Part shown: piece by piece, positions 8,792 through 17,419 of the stretch | How the letters are laid out: each line of letters opens with the position of its first letter | Position numbering within the stretch: position 1 is the first letter of the stretch | NCBI GenBank assembly: GCA_900756765.1 | Contig: CAAELE010000001.1 | Location: forward strand, 65,277-129,276 | Direction of reading: 5' to 3' | Origin: an uncultured Collinsella sp. | GTDB taxonomy: Bacteria; Actinomycetota; Coriobacteriia; Coriobacteriales; Coriobacteriaceae | Length of the DNA: 64,000 bases | Notes under the pieces: model-generated | The model's input: the letters and a program-made list of their open reading frames with translations, nothing else | The model's database searches: none | Told to the model about the DNA's origin: nothing | Program-made: the position numbers and the translations under genes

Positions 8792-9529
8792 ATGGGCTTC
8801 TTTGACAAGATGTTCGAGAAGAAAGAGTGCGCGATTTGCGGTACCGAGCTGGGACTTTTGGGGAAGACCAAGATCAACGAAGGCTACCTGTGCAAAGAGT
8901 GCGTCGGCAAGCTCTCCCCCTTCTTTGGCGGCTATCGTTCCAGCACCGCGGACGATATCCGCGAGCAACTCGCCTACCGCGAGGCCAATGCCGAGCGCCT
9001 GGCCTCGTTCAACCCCACGCGCACGCTCTCTGCCGGGCGCACCAACATCATGCTCGACGAAAACGCGGGCCTGCTGATCATTACCTCGCAGAGCCGCTGG
9101 CGCGACGCCAATCCCGACATCATCGAGTTCTCACAGGTACTCGGCTGCGATATGGATATCGACGAGCATCGCACCGAAATTTATCGCGAGACCAAGGACG
9201 GCGAGCGCGAGAGCTACAACCCGCCGCGCTACGACCTGGATTACGACTTTAATCTGACCATCCACGTCAACACGCCGTACTTTACCGAGATCAACCTACG
9301 CGTAAACGACTCCACCATCGATCAGCGCGGTTCCATCGAATACCGCGAGGCCAAGCGCCAGGCAACCGAGGTCCGCGACGCGCTGGTGCAGCTGCGTCAG
9401 GAAACGCGCGACAGCGTCGTGGCCGCTAAGGCCCCCAAGACCGCGGTCACCTGCCCCTTCTGCGGTGCAACCACCATTCCCGATGCCAGCGGGCGCTGCG
9501 AATACTGCGGCGGCGCCATCGGCGCATAG
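8792..9529 (+). CDS. DUF4428-type zinc-binding protein
   Basis: A 245-residue soluble protein. The N-terminus has a CxxC...CxxC finger (CAICGTELGLLGK, then YLCKECVGK), typical of DUF4428. A middle domain with regular strands follows, and a second zinc ribbon closes the protein (CPFCGAT...CEYCGGAIGA). The ribosome site GGGAGG precedes the ATG. It heads a four-gene cluster (8792, 9554, 10925, 12245) on one strand with gaps of 24-78 nt, so the proteins probably act together. Relatives are found next to SPFH and zinc-ribbon proteins in many Gram-positive bacteria, with a suspected role at stressed membranes. The molecular function is unknown. Confidence 0.7.
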   Translation: MGFFDKMFEKKECAICGTELGLLGKTKINEGYLCKECVGKLSPFFGGYRSSTADDIREQLAYREANAERLASFNPTRTLSAGRTNIMLDENAGLLIITSQSRWRDANPDIIEFSQVLGCDMDIDEHRTEIYRETKDGERESYNPPRYDLDYDFNLTIHVNTPYFTEINLRVNDSTIDQRGSIEYREAKRQATEVRDALVQLRQETRDSVVAAKAPKTAVTCPFCGATTIPDASGRCEYCGGAIGA

Positions 9530-9553
9530 CCTCCGGCACGGAAAGGACCGATC

Positions 9554-10876
9554 ATGGCCTTCGAGAGCGTCAACTACCAGTGCCCCGCGTGTGGCGGCCC
9601 CCTTCACTTTGCCAGTGCCGAGCAAAAGCTCGTCTGCGACTACTGCGATTCGCGTTTTGAAGTCGAAGAAGTCGAGGCCCTCTATCGCGAGCGCCAGGAC
9701 AAGGCAGATGCCAAAGCCGATGCCGCAGCCGCGGCCCCCAAGCCTGCTGTCGACGATGCTGTGCAGGAGCTGGCTCAAAACGCCGGCTACATCTGCTCGT
9801 CGTGCGGTGCCGAGCTGGTCTCGGACGGCACTGTCGCCGTGACCACCTGCCCATACTGCGGCAACTCCGCCGTGGCGCCTGGCCAGCTCTCGGGCGACTT
9901 CTCACCCGACCTGGTGATCCCATTTAAGCTCGGGCGCGACGACGTTATGGGTGCGCTCAAGGAGCACTATAAGGGCAAGATCCTGCTGCCCAAGAGCTTT
10001 GTCACCGGCAACCATATCGACGAAGTCCAAGGCGTTTACGTGCCGTTTTGGCTTTACGGCGCCCGCGTGGACGGCGAAGTGTGCTTTGATGCGACTAACG
10101 AGACCGTAACCGAGGAATCCGACCGCACCGTCACGACCACCGACCACTACGACGCCTACCGTAAGGGCAATATCTCGTTTGAGCGCGTGCCCGTCGACGG
10201 ATCGTCCAAGATGCCCGACGGCCACATGGACGCCATCGAGCCGTTTGACTACGACGCGCTGCGCCCGTTCTCGGTCGCCTATATGCCCGGCTACATCGCC
10301 AACCGCTACGACGAGGATTGCGAGACCTGCAAGGCGCGTGCCGAGCGCCGCATGGAGGAGAGCACGATCTCGGCCCTGCGCGAGACTGTCGTCGACGAAT
10401 ATGACGATGCCACGGTCGAAAGCAAGCAGCTCGACTACACCTGGGAAGACGGCGACTACGCCCTGTTCCCCGTGTGGATGCTTTCCACCTCGTGGAACGG
10501 CAAGAGTTATCTGTTTGCCATGAACGGCCAGACCGGTCGCATGGTCGGCGAGCTCCCCTGCTCCAAGCCCAAGCTCGTCATCGCCTCGGTGCTGTTCTTT
10601 GTGATCGGGTTTGTCCTCTCCCAAATTCTCTTTATGGGTGGGAATGCCTTCGATCCGGACTACCTCACCTTTGATGTCGAGGACATCCTCATCAACATCG
10701 TCGCGCCGTTGATCATCGTGGTCATCGCAGACGTGCTACTGGTAGGCCAGCTCAAGACGGCCAACGAGGCCACCCACGCCGATTGTTACTGTGGCGAGCT
10801 CGACCTGACCGAGAAGCACGACACCTTCAGCCACACCGAGACCACCGTCGTCATGAAGGACAACAAGGACGATTAG
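9554..10876 (+). CDS. Zinc-ribbon membrane protein
   Basis: A 440-residue protein with two zinc ribbons: CPACGGPLHF...CDYCDSRFEVEEV at residues 10-40 and CSSCGAELV...CPYCGNSA at about 80-110. A large beta-rich region follows, then two hydrophobic helices near the C-terminus (VIASVLFFVIGFVLSQ and INIVAPLIIVVIADVLL) that should anchor it in the membrane. Database labels such as 'PriA helicase' for this family reflect only the zinc ribbon; no helicase motif is present. The ribosome site AAAGGA lies 6 nt before the ATG. It lies between the DUF4428 and SPFH genes and is probably part of the same membrane-associated module. Confidence 0.7.
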   Translation: MAFESVNYQCPACGGPLHFASAEQKLVCDYCDSRFEVEEVEALYRERQDKADAKADAAAAAPKPAVDDAVQELAQNAGYICSSCGAELVSDGTVAVTTCPYCGNSAVAPGQLSGDFSPDLVIPFKLGRDDVMGALKEHYKGKILLPKSFVTGNHIDEVQGVYVPFWLYGARVDGEVCFDATNETVTEESDRTVTTTDHYDAYRKGNISFERVPVDGSSKMPDGHMDAIEPFDYDALRPFSVAYMPGYIANRYDEDCETCKARAERRMEESTISALRETVVDEYDDATVESKQLDYTWEDGDYALFPVWMLSTSWNGKSYLFAMNGQTGRMVGELPCSKPKLVIASVLFFVIGFVLSQILFMGGNAFDPDYLTFDVEDILINIVAPLIIVVIADVLLVGQLKTANEATHADCYCGELDLTEKHDTFSHTETTVVMKDNKDD

Positions 10877-10924
10877 CCATTCTGACCAATACCACCCGGC
10901 CTTTGACGAGAAAGGAAGATCACC

Positions 10925-12166
10925 ATGGGACTCTTGAGAGCTGGATTGGGAGCTGCCGGCGGCGTCATGGCCGACCAGTGGAAAGAATTTATCTATTGCG
11001 AATCGATGCCCGCTGACGTCTTAGCCTGCAAGGGCAGCAAGCGCACCGGCGGTCGCAGCTCCAACACGCGCGGCGAGGACAACGTTATCTCCAACGGCTC
11101 GGTCATCGCCGTCAACGACGGCCAGGGCATGCTCGTGGTGCAAAACGGCAAGATCATCGAGGTCGCGCTGGAGCCTGGCGAGTTTGTCTTTGACACCGGC
11201 AGCGAGCCGAGCGTCTTTAGCGGCAACCTGGGCGATTCCATCAAGGAGACCTTCGCCAATATCGGCAGCCGCTTTACCTTTGGCGGCGACGCGGGCAAGG
11301 ACCAGCGCGTCTACTTCATCAACACCAAGGAGATCATCGGCAACAAGTACGGCACCGCCTCGCCCGTGCCCTTCCGCGTGGTCGATAACAACATTGGCCT
11401 GGACGTCGACATCTCCGTACGCTGCAACGGCGAGTATTCGTACCGCATCACCAACCCGCTGTTGTTCTACACCAACGTGTGCGGCAACGTGACCGATAGT
11501 TACACGCGCGATAAGATCGACAGCCAGCTTAAGTCCGAGCTGCTCACCGCCCTGCAGCCCGCCTTTGCCAAGATCTCGGAGATGGGCATCCGCTACAGTG
11601 CCATCCCCGGTCACACCACCGAGCTCGCCCGCGCGCTCAACGAGGTCCTCTCGGCCGACTGGCGCGACCTGCGCGGCGTCGAGATCGTGAGCTTTGGCGT
11701 CAACTCCATCGCCGCCTCGCAAGAAGACGAGCAGATGATCAAGGACCTGCAGAAGGCCGCGGTCATGCGCGATCCCACCATGGCGGCCGCCAACATCGCC
11801 AGCGCCCAGAGCGATGCGATGCGCGCGGCAGCCGCCAACCCCAACGGCGCGATGGCCGGCTTTATGGGCATGGGCATGGCGGGTGGCATGGGTGGCATGA
11901 ACGCCAGCCAGCTGTTCGCCGCCGGCCAGGCACAGCAGCAGGCTGCCCCGCAGCCGGCTCCGGCTCCCGCCCCCGCACCGGCTCCTGCCGCTGCCCCCGC
12001 GGCCGGCACGTGGACCTGCAGCTGCGGTGCCACCAACACCGGCAAGTTCTGCCCCGAGTGTGGCAGCCCCGCACCCGCCCCGGCACCGGCAAAGTGGTTC
12101 TGCCCCAACTGCGGTAGCGAAAATGGCGGCAAGTTCTGCAGCAACTGCGGAACGCCCCGGCCCTAG
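10925..12166 (+). CDS. SPFH-domain protein with tandem C-terminal zinc ribbons
   Basis: A 413-residue protein. Residues about 20-280 form an SPFH (stomatin/prohibitin-like) domain of the 'virion core protein' subgroup, with the typical VSFGVNSI and EDEQMIKDLQKAAVMRDP segments. A Met/Gly-rich linker and a Pro/Ala-rich stretch lead to two zinc ribbons (CSCGATNTGKFCPECG and CPNCGSENGGKFCSNCG). There is no clear transmembrane helix. SPFH proteins assemble into large membrane-associated rings, and the zinc ribbons may bind partners such as the two preceding proteins. The start has GAAAGGAAG upstream. The role is inferred from family and context. Confidence 0.8.
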   Translation: MGLLRAGLGAAGGVMADQWKEFIYCESMPADVLACKGSKRTGGRSSNTRGEDNVISNGSVIAVNDGQGMLVVQNGKIIEVALEPGEFVFDTGSEPSVFSGNLGDSIKETFANIGSRFTFGGDAGKDQRVYFINTKEIIGNKYGTASPVPFRVVDNNIGLDVDISVRCNGEYSYRITNPLLFYTNVCGNVTDSYTRDKIDSQLKSELLTALQPAFAKISEMGIRYSAIPGHTTELARALNEVLSADWRDLRGVEIVSFGVNSIAASQEDEQMIKDLQKAAVMRDPTMAAANIASAQSDAMRAAAANPNGAMAGFMGMGMAGGMGGMNASQLFAAGQAQQQAAPQPAPAPAPAPAPAAAPAAGTWTCSCGATNTGKFCPECGSPAPAPAPAKWFCPNCGSENGGKFCSNCGTPRP

Positions 12167-12244
12167 CCCCTCTATCTGGTAATTGGCGGGGGTCCGCCAC
12201 CCCGCATTTGCTTCTATGGGTTTCGTTCGATAAAGGAGGACACC

Positions 12245-13087
12245 ATGAAGACAACGTTCAAAAAATCCGTACTCGCATTCCTGACATGCGTCCTGGCGCT
12301 CGCCTTTGCCCTGACGGGCTGCAGCGGCGGCGGCAAAGACCCCAAGGCCAACTTCGTCGGCAGCTGGCAGTACTCGGGTGGAACCGTGGATGGCGAAGAG
12401 CTCACCGATGAGTACATGGATATGCTCAAGGAGTGGGGCGTCAACTGCATCCTGATCCTCGACGAAGACGGCACGGGTTCCCTCGACCTGTTCCTTGAGG
12501 TTGTCGACCTTAAGTGGGAGGCCAAGGACGCCACCACCGCAACCATCACCGCCGAAGATGAATCGCACGATCTGAAGCTCAAGGACGACAAGCTAGTTAT
12601 GGAGGTGGACGGCGACAAGTTTATCTTCACCAAGCCCGACAAGGATCTGTCCGGCACGGTGAAGAAGGATCGCGAGGCAGCCGAGAAGGAAGAGGAGATC
12701 GATGAGGCCGTCGAAGACGACGATGTCCAGAACGTCGAAATCTCCCCCGCCGTCACCGTCGCCGATGACGATCTGTGCACCATCACCATCACCGAGAAGT
12801 TCAAGGACGACTGGGGCGACATCGGCTTTGTCGTCAACATCACCAACAAGAGCGACAAGGACCTGACCTTCTACGCTCCTTCCGGCAAGACCAACGTCAA
12901 CGGCACCATGAAGGAACCCTGGTTCTCGGCTCACCTGATGCCCGGCACCAACGCTACCGAGGAATTCACGTTCTCGAACGGCGAGCTTGACAGCCTTGAC
13001 GACCTGGTCAACACGACCATCGGCATCGACGCCTATCTGACCGATTCCTACGAGGACGTCGCCTCTTACACCGCAACCATCGCGTAA
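12245..13087 (+). CDS. Secreted lipoprotein, unknown function
   Basis: A 280-residue protein with a lipoprotein signal: positive start MKTTFKK, hydrophobic core, and lipobox LTGC with the lipidated Cys at about residue 22. After it come a small lipocalin-like segment (FVGSWQYSGG), an acidic linker and a C-terminal Ig-like beta domain. AAAGGAGG lies just upstream. It closes the DUF4428/zinc-ribbon/SPFH cluster and is followed by a strong terminator. It may be the outward-facing partner of that module or an independent gene. No enzymatic motif is visible. Confidence 0.75.
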   Translation: MKTTFKKSVLAFLTCVLALAFALTGCSGGGKDPKANFVGSWQYSGGTVDGEELTDEYMDMLKEWGVNCILILDEDGTGSLDLFLEVVDLKWEAKDATTATITAEDESHDLKLKDDKLVMEVDGDKFIFTKPDKDLSGTVKKDREAAEKEEEIDEAVEDDDVQNVEISPAVTVADDDLCTITITEKFKDDWGDIGFVVNITNKSDKDLTFYAPSGKTNVNGTMKEPWFSAHLMPGTNATEEFTFSNGELDSLDDLVNTTIGIDAYLTDSYEDVASYTATIA

Positions 13088-13138
13088 CGGCACGTAACAT
13101 CAGCCGCGGATTGGCGGACACATCCGCGCACATGTCAA

Positions 13139-13171
13139 GCGGGGCCGCAGGAGATAATCCTGCGGCCCCGC
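13139..13171 (+). terminator. Strong hairpin terminator after the lipoprotein gene
   Basis: GCGGGGCCGCAGGA pairs with TCCTGCGGCCCCGC, a 14-bp stem with a 5-nt loop. It could also act on the opposing regulator operon. Confidence 0.75.
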
Positions 13172-13208
13172 CGCTTTATGCCGACAGCACTGCCCATACA
13201 AGCAGGCT

Positions 13209-13239
13209 GCCCGCCGTTTTTAGATGCAAAACGGCGGGC
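13209..13239. terminator. Hairpin at the end of the regulator operon
   Basis: GCCCGCCGTTTT pairs with AAAACGGCGGGC, about 40 bp past the response regulator stop on the minus strand. Confidence 0.55.
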
Positions 13240-13277
13240 GACCTATCTTTGGCGTTGGAGCACGGGCGGCGCACCGA

Positions 13278-13901
13278 CTACGGGCGCTCCATATTGGGGA
13301 CGATACTGCCTTCGGTCACCGCATGCACGGCAAGGCGCATGATGTTGTCGTAGCCGGTCTTGCTTAGGATCTCCGAGATGCGGCGCTTGATGGTGCCCTC
13401 GCTCATAAACAGCTCGGCCGCGATCTCGCGGCGGCTCTTGCCCTCGCAGGCAAGGCGCAAAATCGACAGCTCGACATCGTCGAGCGCCGCCGTACCCGAA
13501 AAAATGCTCTCGGGCGGCTTGGGAAACGTGCAGTAGCCCGCCAGCGTGGAGCGCATCATGGCGAACAGCTCGTCGATACCGACGTTCTTGTACACAAAGC
13601 TATCGACGCCCGCCTCGCGGGCCTGATCGACAAAGGTGATCTCGGGCATGCCGGTCATGATAATGATGCGGCACTCGGGCAGCTGCTCCTTGATGCGCGC
13701 CGCCGCCACGATGCCGTTGGAATCATGCTCGGTGCATACGTCCATCAGTATCATGTCCGGACGCTCCCCGAGCGCGACACCCAAAGCCTCGGAGGCATCG
13801 GCGATGGCGGAAACAACGGTCATATCGGGCTGGTCGCCAACGGAGCGTGCCAGGCTCTCGCGCAGAATGGCCTGGTCTTCGACTATAAGGACGCGAATCA
13901 T
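13278..13901 (-). CDS. NarL/LuxR-family response regulator
   Basis: A 207-residue regulator. Residues 1-120 form a receiver domain with the phospho-acceptor Asp54 in ILMDVC and acidic residues in VEDQ. Residues about 145-205 form a LuxR-type helix-turn-helix (LSILRLACEGKSRREIAAEL...GTIKRRISEIL). The start codon overlaps the stop of the histidine kinase by 4 nt (ATGA), so both are translated together. It should respond to the two membrane proteins upstream in the operon. The target genes are unknown. Confidence 0.9.
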   Translation of the reverse strand: MIRVLIVEDQAILRESLARSVGDQPDMTVVSAIADASEALGVALGERPDMILMDVCTEHDSNGIVAAARIKEQLPECRIIIMTGMPEITFVDQAREAGVDSFVYKNVGIDELFAMMRSTLAGYCTFPKPPESIFSGTAALDDVELSILRLACEGKSRREIAAELFMSEGTIKRRISEILSKTGYDNIMRLAVHAVTEGSIVPNMERP

Positions 13902-15397
13902 GAGCTTCTCCTCCGAACAGCGGCGTTGGGCGTAAGTGGAATGGATACCGTAAGCGTAAAGGGCGGGGCGGTGTGGACTTCCAGGCTGCCGCCCAGATTC
14001 AGTGCGACATGCCTCATACCGGGGATACCCGTTCCCTCGCGATACGATACGGGGGCCGGGGACCCATCGTTAGAAATCGTCATGCGCGCGACGGCGCCAG
14101 CATCCGTCCCCTCCTGCCACAGACGCACGTGGACCCGATGCGCCTGCGCATGCTTGGTGGCATTGGTCGAGGCCTCGCGGATAATCTGCAAAAATGCGGC
14201 GGCGACACGCGCGTCCTCAGGCAGCGCGCCCTCAACATCGATCTGCACACTCACCAGGCCAAAAGCATGTACGATATCACCTAGCTGCTCTGCAGGCTCG
14301 CTGGCACCGCCACTGCGCAAATCGGCGGCGATTGAGCGTAGCAACGGGTCAATCTGCTCGAGCGACTCATCGTCCAGACGCCCCTCCTCCAAATAGCGAT
14401 GAAGAATGGACAGGCGCTGCCCGATCACGTCGTGCACGCGGGCGCGCATACGTAGGTAGGCCGCATTGTCGGCAACTTTTTTGACTTCTTCGATCTGGGC
14501 TTGGAGCTCTTGGCCCGCAAGCTCAAGCAGGTGGTTGGCTTGCGCCAAGCGGTCATGAGCATGCGCGTACTCTGTCACATCAAGACCGATAATGCGCTCG
14601 AACGAACGGCCCGAAACCATAACACGATCGCACACAAATAGGCGAATCTCGGCGGGAGAGACCTCGACCACCGCACGCGCCTCACCAAAGCGGTCCAGAT
14701 TAATCCGCACACGGTTCTGGCTGCTTTCGGGCATTTGCATGCTCAGTTTGCGCAGGTCGTTCCATGTGCTGCTCATGTCGCCTAGGTCGGTGGGCATATG
14801 AAGTTCCACCAGGTTTTTGCGCATGCAGCGGTTCATGAGCAGCGGACGGCCCCTCGGGTCCAGATACAGGATGCCCACGGGAATCACGTTGATGGTCTCG
14901 ATCGTCGAGAACATGGTGATATCCTCTTGGCGGTTACGGACGTCCATCAAGAGCGCCGCGATGGAGCGAAACAGGAAGAACGCTCCCTCTGCGATAAGGA
15001 CAACGGTCCACGCCGAGCCCATGGCAAAAACCACCGGTGGTGTAACGGCGACAACAAGCAGCAGCTCGACCAGCATGACGGGGCGACGATAGTGCACCAT
15101 AAGTACCACGCCATAGGCAAAGATCGCGGCATTCAGCCACAACGCTCCGCCCATTGCCCTGGCGCAAACGCCAAGCGGCGCCACCAGATACGAGCCAGAC
15201 GACGCGAATAAGATGAGCGCCGAAATCATCAGGTGAAGCACAAGGCTCGCCTCGTAGGCGCAAATCACCTTACGGTTATAGGACGAGCGGCGCGATGCGA
15301 TGAGCGGGACGTGGATCGTCTGCAGACACGCAGCCAGGGCAAAGACAACATCGAGCGCAACGATTTGGGGAAGGATGAGCGGGATCTGCATCGTCAC
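13898..15397 (-). CDS. Membrane sensor histidine kinase
   Basis: About 499 residues. Six or so hydrophobic helices fill the first 150 residues, followed by a PAS-like region (MFSTIETINVIPVGILYLDPRG), a coiled coil, the HisKA_3-type phosphorylation motif RARVHDVIGQRLS, and an HATPase_c domain (ATKHAQAH...NDGSPAP...GTGIPGMR). GTG at 15397 is taken as start because it overlaps the previous stop codon (GTGA); an ATG two codons later is possible. It is the middle gene of a three-gene sensor operon and should phosphorylate the regulator at 13278. Confidence 0.85.
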   Translation of the reverse strand: MTMQIPLILPQIVALDVVFALAACLQTIHVPLIASRRSSYNRKVICAYEASLVLHLMISALILFASSGSYLVAPLGVCARAMGGALWLNAAIFAYGVVLMVHYRRPVMLVELLLVVAVTPPVVFAMGSAWTVVLIAEGAFFLFRSIAALLMDVRNRQEDITMFSTIETINVIPVGILYLDPRGRPLLMNRCMRKNLVELHMPTDLGDMSSTWNDLRKLSMQMPESSQNRVRINLDRFGEARAVVEVSPAEIRLFVCDRVMVSGRSFERIIGLDVTEYAHAHDRLAQANHLLELAGQELQAQIEEVKKVADNAAYLRMRARVHDVIGQRLSILHRYLEEGRLDDESLEQIDPLLRSIAADLRSGGASEPAEQLGDIVHAFGLVSVQIDVEGALPEDARVAAAFLQIIREASTNATKHAQAHRVHVRLWQEGTDAGAVARMTISNDGSPAPVSYREGTGIPGMRHVALNLGGSLEVHTAPPFTLTVSIPLTPNAAVRRRSS

Positions 15398-17277
15398 TCA
15401 CCCGCCCTCGGCATCAAGACGATCATGCGCAGCTGGCCGGGCTCGCCCTCAAGGCGGTATGCCACGTTGCGCCCTTGCAGAGCGCTTTCGAGCTCTTGCG
15501 CAGCGGGCGTCTGCGAAAGATCTTCATCATCGTTGGAAAAAAGTGTGGCGCGCAGCTCGACACTGCATCGGTCATGGTCGCCCAAGTGATACATAAGCGC
15601 CGGATGGTCGGTGGTGTAGGCAAAAAACGCAAAGTCATACACGCAGTCGTACAGCGCGCTTACCGTACTGGCGTGCAACGGGCGCCGTATGGCGATAATT
15701 GAGGCGCAATCGATATCGATGGTGCGCAGGTCACTTGCGAGCTCGTTGGCAATAAGCTGAATGCGGTCGCGATCAAAACCGCTCTCCCCGTGCTGTGCCA
15801 ACGTGAGCGACCCCTTGCGTTTGCAATAGGCGACAAGCATCTTGGCGCGCTGCAACATGCGGTAACGCTCGTGCGAAGACGCTTCGTCGGTCAACGGCGG
15901 CAGCGAGCTCAGCAGGTCGTACATCCCTTCGAGCGCGCGGGCAAGCGCCTGGTCCACGTCTTGGACCAGCAAGGTCTCGGCCTCTTGATCTGCCAAATGC
16001 GTCTTAAGGTCGTAGTCGGCGGCGAGCAGCTCGTTTTGACGCTGCAGCTCCATGCGACGATGTGCCAGTTCACGGTTAAGCTCGTTGAGCTCCGATACGT
16101 CTTGGGCAAGCAGGGCCGATCCGCCCAGCAGCGGAAAGGCGCGATACATTACATCGGGATCGGACGCCACGGCAAAGGCATGGGCGCGCCCGTGCTCCTG
16201 GGTCCGCAACTCCTCGCGCACGCCTACCGGCATTGGCTTTGACACTGGCGTGGCATAGACTTCCTGCAGGTCGCGCGTTAGAACTTTGAGGTCGAGCGGC
16301 AAGGTGTCGAAGATGCCAGCGATGTCGTGATACGACGGAATGACACCGCAATCGAGACAGATTTCCATCGCCACCACGCACAGGACGCAATAGACGAGCG
16401 AGAAGTTGAGCCTCCATGCCCAGGGCACGCGCAACGCATACGAGATGGCAAAGAATGCGCCACCCAGCAGTACGAGCGCCGCCGTGCCCGAGAAACGCTG
16501 GATGCGAAAGGACGAGGACCGACCAATCAGGATAAAAAAGGCCACGAAGTTAAAGGCCGTCCACACGAGGACGGCGAAATAACCCCAGCCGTACGTGTAA
16601 TCGTTGCTCCAGGTGTCGCTTGTACGGTCAAAGCGGAAGACCTGCTGGTGAAAATCGTTGGTGAGCACAAATCCGATAAGCAGGATGGCCACAATCCACA
16701 GCGCGGCGCAGTAGCGGCGACCCAGGCGGTGTTGCTCCAGGCCCGCAAGGCGCAGACCACACAACTGGTAGAGCAGTGGAATGAGCGTCATGGGCACGTA
16801 GTACAGGTACCACAGCACGGTGGCATAGAACGGCGTGAACGACTTGTACTTGAGAATGACTTCGATCATCCACAGGGCGCAGATGGTGGCGATGGCAACA
16901 AGACGGCGGCGCAACACGTAGTCCAAACAGCGCAGATAGACCGATACGCCCCAGATCGAAAATACAATTGCGGCGACAAGCAGCGGCAGAGAGCTCGAAT
17001 GGACGAGCGCATCCACGACCTCTTTGGACACCTCGCTATAGGCGGGCACGACGTTAGAAAGTTTGGGGTCGAAGGCGAACAGCGCCGGCAAGACTGCCAA
17101 AAGCATGAGGAACAGTGCGGTGATGGCGCCGGCGATAGCAAAGACGCGGTGACGATACGCCTGATGTGTTATGCCAACAAGGAATCGCGGCATGGCGAAG
17201 AGCCTGCCGCCCCTGGGATCCGCTACGGGCGCGGATCGGGCGGCCGCGTGGCCGATATGTCGTGCGCGGGTACCCAT
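15394..17277 (-). CDS. Multi-helix membrane sensor lacking an obvious kinase core
   Basis: About 627 residues. The first ~330 residues contain eight or more hydrophobic helices, as in 7TM-type sensor domains. A coiled coil follows (LNELNRELAHRRMELQRQNE) and then a C-terminal domain with no recognisable phospho-His motif and no N/G boxes of an ATPase. It may be a degenerate kinase that senses for its partner at 13898, which it overlaps by 4 nt. The start is uncertain. ATG at 17277 is preferred: it has no ribosome site, but a TACACT -10-like box lies 10 nt upstream, which would give a near-leaderless mRNA. ATG at MPRFLVG is an alternative. Confidence 0.7.
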   Translation of the reverse strand: MGTRARHIGHAAARSAPVADPRGGRLFAMPRFLVGITHQAYRHRVFAIAGAITALFLMLLAVLPALFAFDPKLSNVVPAYSEVSKEVVDALVHSSSLPLLVAAIVFSIWGVSVYLRCLDYVLRRRLVAIATICALWMIEVILKYKSFTPFYATVLWYLYYVPMTLIPLLYQLCGLRLAGLEQHRLGRRYCAALWIVAILLIGFVLTNDFHQQVFRFDRTSDTWSNDYTYGWGYFAVLVWTAFNFVAFFILIGRSSSFRIQRFSGTAALVLLGGAFFAISYALRVPWAWRLNFSLVYCVLCVVAMEICLDCGVIPSYHDIAGIFDTLPLDLKVLTRDLQEVYATPVSKPMPVGVREELRTQEHGRAHAFAVASDPDVMYRAFPLLGGSALLAQDVSELNELNRELAHRRMELQRQNELLAADYDLKTHLADQEAETLLVQDVDQALARALEGMYDLLSSLPPLTDEASSHERYRMLQRAKMLVAYCKRKGSLTLAQHGESGFDRDRIQLIANELASDLRTIDIDCASIIAIRRPLHASTVSALYDCVYDFAFFAYTTDHPALMYHLGDHDRCSVELRATLFSNDDEDLSQTPAAQELESALQGRNVAYRLEGEPGQLRMIVLMPRAGE

Positions 17278-17287
17278 AGTGCTTTTA

Positions 17288-17293
17288 GTGTAC
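17288..17293 (-). promoter_or_regulatory. Possible -10 box of the sensor operon
   Basis: TACACT on the minus strand, 10 nt before the ATG at 17277. Transcription would begin within about 4 nt of the start codon. Confidence 0.35.
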
Positions 17294-17348
17294 CGACAGG
17301 CAGGCTCAAAAAGCGGGCCACATGTCCCAAAATCCGCAGACGGCAAGA

Positions 17349-17379
17349 CGCCCGGTGAGCATTACCTGCTCGCCGGGCG
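17349..17379 (-). terminator. Hairpin after the GH1 gene
   Basis: CGCCCGGCGAGCAGG pairs imperfectly with CCTGCTCACCGGGCG about 40 bp downstream of the GH1 stop codon. No clear U-run follows. Confidence 0.45.
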
Positions 17380-17419
17380 CCTTGGTTAGGAGGCTATGAA
17401 GTCGAGCGTCTCAGCTTCC

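Noticed and set aside
9554..10876. PriA-like helicase
   Set aside because: Only zinc ribbons are shared; no Walker or helicase motifs are seen.
11021..12568. 515-codon minus-strand frame over the SPFH and lipoprotein genes
   Set aside because: No motif, spans two real genes and their gap, and shows antisense composition.
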